The position numbers were made by a program, and so were the translations under genes. The notes beneath the pieces were generated by a model, which saw only the letters and a program-made list of their open reading frames with translations, was not told where the DNA came from and ran no database searches. A stretch of 64,000 nucleotides of DNA from Paenibacillus mucilaginosus 3016 (lineage in GTDB: Bacteria > Bacillota > Bacilli > Paenibacillales > NBRC-103111): contig NC_016935.1 in assembly GCF_000250655.1 (NCBI RefSeq), positions 4,730,001-4,794,000 on the forward strand. The letters run 5' to 3'. This document shows, in pieces, positions 59,766 through 64,000 of this stretch (positions are counted from its first letter, which is position 1; every line of letters begins with the position of its first letter).

Positions 59766-60845
59766 TCATGCGGCGCTTCCCTGCGTCCGCCTGCTGCGGT
59801 ACATCAGCCAGACAAAATACGGTGCCCCGATCAGGGAAATCACAATCCCGACAGGCAGCTCTACCGGAGCGAAGACGGTCCTGCCGATAAGATCGGAGGC
59901 CAGGACGAGCAGCGCGCCGATCATCCCGGATAAGGGCAGCAGCCGTTGGTGGGACGAGCCGGCCAGCCGCGCGGCCAGATGCGGAGCCATCAGCCCGATG
60001 AAGCCGATCCCGCCCGAGACGCTGACGCAGGCGCTGACGATCCCGATGCTGCACAGCAGCAGCAGCCTCCGCTCCTTCTCGACCGCAACGCCCAGCCCGC
60101 GGACGCTGTCCTCGTGCAGCCGGAACAGATCGAGCTGGCGCGAACGCAGCAGGAGCACCGGCGTGAGCACGACGAGCCAGGGAAGCATCGAGGCGATGTA
60201 CTTCCAGTTCGCATTGTAGATGGAGCCGGCGACCCAGACGGCGGACATCTCGAAGTCCTGGGCGTTCATCTTCAGGGTGATGAACACCGTGACCGCCGAC
60301 AGTCCCGATGAGACGGCGATCCCTGCGAGCAGAAGCCGCTGCGGATCCAGCCGTCCGTGCTGGTAAGCGAAGACATAGATCAGCAGCGCGGCGCCGAGTC
60401 CGCCGAGCCAGCCGGCCAGCGGCATCGCCATGACGGCGCCCCAGCCCGTTCCTTTGATGCCGTCCTGGACAAAAAAGAGAAACAGGACCATCGCCATCCC
60501 CGCTCCGGCGTTGATCCCGAGAATGCCGGGATCCGCCAGGCTGTTGCGCGTCAGGCTCTGGGTGACCGTTCCGGCCATGCCTAGTCCCATGCCGACCAGG
60601 GCGGCGATAACGATCCGCGGCAGGCGGAATTCGAAGATTACGAGATCGAACTCCCGCTGTGCATCCAGGCGCAGCAGCGTGCGCACGGTATCCCGCACGG
60701 TAATATCGAACGCCCCGTTCGTCAAGGAAATATAGGCGGTGAGCAGGATCAGGCCCAGGCAGCCCGCCAGCAGGAAAGCATAGGAATACGGCTTACGGTT
60801 CCTATCCATGCTTCTATCCATGCTTTCATGCATGCTTTCATCCAT
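59766..60845 (-). CDS. feuC: Iron-siderophore ABC transporter permease (FecCD family)
   Basis: A 359-residue permease with nine to ten membrane segments. FecCD blocks are RLPRIVIAALVGMGLGMAG, LGINAGAGMAM, GGIGFIGLMAPHLAARLAG and VELPVGIVISLIGAPYFVWL (quoted in parts). It overlaps the end of feuB by eight bases. GGGGAGG precedes the ATG at 60845. Its first 16 codons are a fourfold 12-base repeat (MDES, MHES, MDRS, MDRN), an unusual N-terminus. The partner ATPase is not encoded here, as in Bacillus, where YusV serves. Confidence 0.93.
   Translation of the reverse strand: MDESMHESMDRSMDRNRKPYSYAFLLAGCLGLILLTAYISLTNGAFDITVRDTVRTLLRLDAQREFDLVIFEFRLPRIVIAALVGMGLGMAGTVTQSLTRNSLADPGILGINAGAGMAMVLFLFFVQDGIKGTGWGAVMAMPLAGWLGGLGAALLIYVFAYQHGRLDPQRLLLAGIAVSSGLSAVTVFITLKMNAQDFEMSAVWVAGSIYNANWKYIASMLPWLVVLTPVLLLRSRQLDLFRLHEDSVRGLGVAVEKERRLLLLCSIGIVSACVSVSGGIGFIGLMAPHLAARLAGSSHQRLLPLSGMIGALLVLASDLIGRTVFAPVELPVGIVISLIGAPYFVWLMYRSRRTQGSAA
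60798..60845 (-). repeat. Four degenerate 12-base tandem repeats at the start of feuC
   Basis: Units of the form ATGGATGAAAGC repeat four times. Each offers an in-frame ATG, and the first unit overlaps the feuB stop codon. Confidence 0.8.
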
Positions 60846-61860
60846 GCTTCTTTCCTCCCCGGGTGCGGATCAGATAGAGAAAGTAAGGCACACCGATCAT
60901 CGCGGTAACAACGCCGATCGGCATCTCGTATGGATAATGGAGGAACCGGCTGAGCACATCGCACAAGGCGAGGAAAATGCCGCCGAGGACCGCCGAGCAG
61001 GGGATGATCCGCCGGTAATCCAGTCCGGTCAGGTACCGTGCGATATGCGGTACGAGCAGCCCTACGAAGCCGATCCTCCCCGCTACGGCGGCGGCGATTC
61101 CCGTAAGCAGAATGACGCTCAGCGTCGTCAGGAGCTTGACCCGTACGGTGTTCTGTCCCAGAGAGACGGCGAGCTCATCGCCCAGCGCAGAGACCGTGAT
61201 CGATCTCGATACCCAGAGGGCGAGCAGCAAACCGGCCGCGGCAAAGGGGAGCGCGAGCGTGACCAGCTTCGGATCCAGCTGGTGCAGCCGCGCATTGTAC
61301 CAGAAGCTGATATTCTGCGACACCTGAAAGTACATCGCAATGGCCGAGGCGGCGCTGCTCAGGAAGGTGCCGACGAGCGTGCCCAGGATCGCCAGCCGGA
61401 CCGGAGACAATCCCCCCGGCAGCTGCGAGGCCAGCCCATAGACCAGCACGATGCTCAGCGCGGATCCCGCGAAGGAGGCCAGGATCATGCCCATCGTGGA
61501 AGCATAAGGCATCACGACCATACAGACGGTTACCGCAAAGGCGGAGCCGTCCAGGATGCCCATGATGGAAGGCGACGCAAGATCATTGCGGGTCAGCCCC
61601 TGCATAAGCGCCCCCGACACAGCCAATAAGGCGCCGACGAGCAGCGCCCCGAGCACTCTCGGCAGCCTCGAGTGCATGATGATCTGGTGATCGACATTCG
61701 CCGGGTCAAAGTGCAGGAAGGCTTCGAGAATCCGGCCGGCCTCCATGGCCTTGGCCCCGTACATGACGGACAGAAGCACCGTGAAGAGGATAGCCAGCGG
61801 CGCTCCCGCCAGAATCAGCGTATGAGCCTGAACTTTGCGTGTCATCGCCGCTTCGTTCAC
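60838..61860 (-). CDS. feuB: Iron-siderophore ABC transporter permease (FecCD family)
   Basis: A 340-residue permease with about nine to ten membrane segments. Family blocks are RLPRVLGALLVGALLAVSG, LTRNDLASPSIMGI, GRIGFVGLLVPHIAR and YEMPIGVVTAMIGVPYFLYL (in parts). The GTG start overlaps the feuA stop as GTGA, indicating translational coupling. It pairs with the FeuC homologue to form the membrane channel for a catecholate siderophore. Confidence 0.93.
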   Translation of the reverse strand: MNEAAMTRKVQAHTLILAGAPLAILFTVLLSVMYGAKAMEAGRILEAFLHFDPANVDHQIIMHSRLPRVLGALLVGALLAVSGALMQGLTRNDLASPSIMGILDGSAFAVTVCMVVMPYASTMGMILASFAGSALSIVLVYGLASQLPGGLSPVRLAILGTLVGTFLSSAASAIAMYFQVSQNISFWYNARLHQLDPKLVTLALPFAAAGLLLALWVSRSITVSALGDELAVSLGQNTVRVKLLTTLSVILLTGIAAAVAGRIGFVGLLVPHIARYLTGLDYRRIIPCSAVLGGIFLALCDVLSRFLHYPYEMPIGVVTAMIGVPYFLYLIRTRGGKKHG

Positions 61861-62849
61861 TTGACCTGTACGATGCTGCTCTGGCTTACAGCTTCAAGAA
61901 ACTTGATCTTGCTGTACGCCGTTCCCCCCTGCGTCAGCGGATCGACAAGGTTCGTGTACAGATGCCCGTTCTTCACGGCGTTCATGCTTTGGAAGATCGG
62001 ATTGTTCTTCAGCTCTTCGAACACCTTCGGCGTATCTTTGTTCTCTTCCTCCGAGAACTGTACGAACAGATAGTCCGGGTTGATCTCGGAGAGCTTCTCC
62101 AGGGACAGGTTCTGCTGGGCTTTCGCCCCCTTCACGATCTCCGGCACCGCAGCTCCGAGCTCTTCATACACGGACGGATTGAAGAAAACATCCTGCGGAT
62201 AGACGAACATGCTGCCGGCGCGTACCCGGATCGCGAGCACCTTCTTATCCTTGAGGGCAGGCCCGATCTTCTCCTTCAGGGCTGCCGCATCCGACTTGTA
62301 TTTCGAGAGAACTTCCTTGGCCCGCTCCTGCTTGCCTGTCAGCTCGGCCAGCAGGTTCAGGTTCTTCTCCCAGTCGCTCGCCAGGTGGGACACGGGAATG
62401 GTTACCGCGATCTTGCTCATTTTCTCGATCGTCTCGGCAGGAAACTTCGTGCTCATCAGAATGACGTCCGGCTTCAGCTTCAGGATCGTCTCGAGGTTCG
62501 GCTGGGCTTTCTCGCCGATACCCTCGGCTTTATCCGTAATGCCGGCGAAGAGCGGCGGGAAGCCCCCTCCCACGGTAATGGCTCCGACCGGCTTCACATC
62601 CAGCAGCAGCGCATCCTCCATCGACTCCAGCGCCCCGGTGATAACCACTCTCTCCGCCTTGACGGGTACGGTGTAGTCCTTGCCGCCGTATGAGATAACT
62701 CTAGCGGCCGATGAGGCCGGCTCCGCCGTACTGACGGCTTGTTGTGCGGGCGGACTGCCTGCCGCCGGCGGGGTGCCGGTTTGGGCTCCGCATGCCGTTA
62801 AGGCAAATAGTGTAAGCGCCGCAGCGCCGAGTGTCCACAATGTTCTCAT
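61857..62849 (-). CDS. feuA: Iron-siderophore-binding lipoprotein
   Basis: A 330-residue class III binding lipoprotein. The lipobox LTACG gives Cys20. An Ala/Pro-rich linker leads to the two-lobe domain (RVISYGGKDYTVPVKAERVV; PNLETILKLKPDVILMS; EINPDYLFVQFSEEE in parts). It heads the Fur-boxed operon feuA-feuB-feuC-besA, matching the Bacillus subtilis locus for bacillibactin/enterobactin uptake. The ribosome site AGAGAGGGG is rather far (13 bases) from the ATG. Confidence 0.92.
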   Translation of the reverse strand: MRTLWTLGAAALTLFALTACGAQTGTPPAAGSPPAQQAVSTAEPASSAARVISYGGKDYTVPVKAERVVITGALESMEDALLLDVKPVGAITVGGGFPPLFAGITDKAEGIGEKAQPNLETILKLKPDVILMSTKFPAETIEKMSKIAVTIPVSHLASDWEKNLNLLAELTGKQERAKEVLSKYKSDAAALKEKIGPALKDKKVLAIRVRAGSMFVYPQDVFFNPSVYEELGAAVPEIVKGAKAQQNLSLEKLSEINPDYLFVQFSEEENKDTPKVFEELKNNPIFQSMNAVKNGHLYTNLVDPLTQGGTAYSKIKFLEAVSQSSIVQVK

Positions 62850-62882
62850 GGATAAGGACAGCCCCTCTCTAGTGTGTGTTAA

Positions 62883-62897
62883 TGAGAATCATTCTCA
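62883..62897. promoter_or_regulatory. Fur box of the feu operon
   Basis: TGAGAAT-C-ATTCTCA is a perfect 7-1-7 inverted repeat one substitution per arm from the Bacillus Fur consensus TGATAATNATTATCA. It lies 34-48 bases before feuA, so the operon is expected to be iron-repressed. Confidence 0.92.
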
Positions 62898-62950
62898 TAA
62901 GAGTATAGAGGAAGACGATGCGCACGAACATGGACAATCTCCCGGACATT

Positions 62951-64000
62951 TCATGTACGATTTCCGCATAACCGGCTGCAGAGGTCCCGGATCATCCGTT
63001 CCTTCGCATGGGCGGAGTATTCACGCCACGGATCGGACGAAATCAGCTGCACCCGGCGTCTCCTCACGGCTTTCATATTCGTCCAATCGACGTCCGACTG
63101 GAGCTCTTCCCAGTACTGCAGCGTTTCGGTCTCCTGGCACACATTCAGCAGGATGTGATCGGCATCCACGGCTGAGAGCTCCGTCAGGCTTAAAGTCTGG
63201 CCCGGTGAATACTCGTCGGCCTCGTGAGGGGTAAGCAGCCTCATGTCCTGGCAGACCACCTCCCGCATGCCCCTGACGGGAAACAACCGGAAGGCCTTCT
63301 TGAAGAGGCTGGCTATCAGCACCTTCTCCCCCTGCAGCTGCCGATGCAGCTTCTCCCGCACGAGCCGGGCCTCAGCATCGTAACGGTCCAACCAGGTCTG
63401 CGCTTCATCCGCTGCTCCCACAATCCCGGCGATCTGCTGCAGCTGTTCGCGCCAGGGGGCCCCTTCCGGGATGAAATGCACCGGCGCGATGCGCTCCAGC
63501 CGTTCCTTTTCCTCCCCATGCAGCCTGTCCGTCGTGATGATGCAGTCCACCTCGCTTTGGGCCAGCCGGCCTACATTCGACTCCCAGTCTTCGTTAAAGC
63601 GGAACCCGCTCAGATGCAGAGGAATGTCCGCGCGGTAGTTGTCATAGTAGTACGAGGTCCATTTGGGATGCAGCGGAGCGGCATAGGGCAGGACGCCCAG
63701 CGCAAGCAGCTGGCCGAGTATCGGGGCGGAGTAAGCGGCAATCTTCTGCCTTCGGCTCTTGAGATAGACGGTGGGCGGCACCCCCACCTCGCGTTTGAAC
63801 ATGCGGCTGAAATAAAACTCATCCTGGTAGCCGACCATGAACGCCACATCCCGCAGGCGCAGACGGGACTGCGCCATGAGCTGCTTCGCCCGGTTGATCC
63901 GCACCTCCGTCAAATAATCGGTGACCGTTTTGCCGAAGGTTTTCTTGAACAGGCTCCCGTAATATTTGGGGGAGATGTCCGCCATGCGGGCCAGCTGGTC
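62951..64000 (-). CDS. btr: AraC-type siderophore-responsive activator, Btr-like (5' end off window)
   Basis: The last 349 residues of a regulator whose start lies beyond the right edge. The visible part begins inside the AraC DNA-binding domain (LARMADISPKYYGSLFKKTFG, in part; VAFMVGYQDEFYFSRMFKREVG; PTVYLKS). A periplasmic-binding-protein-like domain follows from about 130 residues on (GQLLALGVLPYAAPLHP; DCIITTDR). This AraC plus FeuA-like fusion is the layout of Bacillus subtilis Btr, which activates feuABC when ferri-bacillibactin binds. It is directly upstream of feuA. Confidence 0.9.
   Translation of the reverse strand, partial: DQLARMADISPKYYGSLFKKTFGKTVTDYLTEVRINRAKQLMAQSRLRLRDVAFMVGYQDEFYFSRMFKREVGVPPTVYLKSRRQKIAAYSAPILGQLLALGVLPYAAPLHPKWTSYYYDNYRADIPLHLSGFRFNEDWESNVGRLAQSEVDCIITTDRLHGEEKERLERIAPVHFIPEGAPWREQLQQIAGIVGAADEAQTWLDRYDAEARLVREKLHRQLQGEKVLIASLFKKAFRLFPVRGMREVVCQDMRLLTPHEADEYSPGQTLSLTELSAVDADHILLNVCQETETLQYWEELQSDVDWTNMKAVRRRRVQLISSDPWREYSAHAKERMIRDLCSRLCGNRT

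Overview
The window looks like chromosome of a GC-rich, low-temperature-gradient-free soil Firmicute, most probably a Paenibacillus (P. mucilaginosus-like; inference, no marker gene is present). The reasons are strong AGGAGG-type ribosome binding sites, CcpA-type cre sites, Lpl-type sugar transporters with a membrane AraC sensor-regulator, a feu/bes iron locus ordered as in Bacillus, and many large secreted modular polysaccharide hydrolases. Most genes are on the minus strand and are separated by clear rho-independent terminators. No rRNA, tRNA, CRISPR array or insertion sequence was seen. Both ends cut genes: an NRPS runs off the left edge and an AraC/Btr-type regulator off the right edge.

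Left part (1-16,400): a nonribosomal peptide synthetase whose adenylation pocket reads as phenylalanine-specific; a small secreted lipase; a stalk-domain protein; two divergent membrane proteins; a three-gene cassette made of a GT27-like glycosyltransferase, a UDP-sulfoquinovose-synthase-like enzyme and a 66-residue Thr-rich peptide (the most novel item, possibly a glycosylated peptide system); then a phnDEEC-type phosphonate/phosphite importer with a tyrosine phosphatase, a divergent GntR regulator and a Pho-box-like promoter; an alpha/beta hydrolase; and a RarD-type transporter.

Middle (16,500-36,400): a plant-polysaccharide region. A minus-strand operon runs lplB-like permease, lplC-like permease, solute-binding lipoprotein, AraC-type sensor-regulator, GH95 fucosidase/galactosidase and an RTX-repeat protein, started behind a cre-like site and a large inverted repeat. 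A second operon encodes a rhamnogalacturonan acetylesterase (CE12) and a fibronectin-III/pectinesterase (CE8), with an AraC regulator upstream. A third pair, L-galactose-dehydrogenase-like and L-galactonate-dehydrogenase-like, is divergent from a LacI regulator with a perfect 14-bp operator. Together these suggest removal of methyl, acetyl and L-fucose/L-galactose groups from pectin or xyloglucan and oxidation of the released L-sugar.

Right-middle (36,400-53,900): a P450-SDR pair next to a TetR regulator, a DUF1349-like protein, a Gln-rich small protein, a major-royal-jelly-family protein, a nitroreductase, a second RTX-repeat protein, and a run of secreted glycanases: GH10 xylanase (frameshifted in its CBM3), GH9 endoglucanase, GH26 mannanase and GH43 arabinanase. 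Three of these share near-identical CBM3 tails. Cre sites precede the arabinanase.

Right end (53,900-64,000): divergent LysR/LysE genes, narK behind an Fnr-type promoter, an SGNH hydrolase, a two-motif beta/gamma-crystallin-like protein, and a Fur-boxed feuABC-besA operon with its Btr-type regulator for catecholate siderophore uptake.
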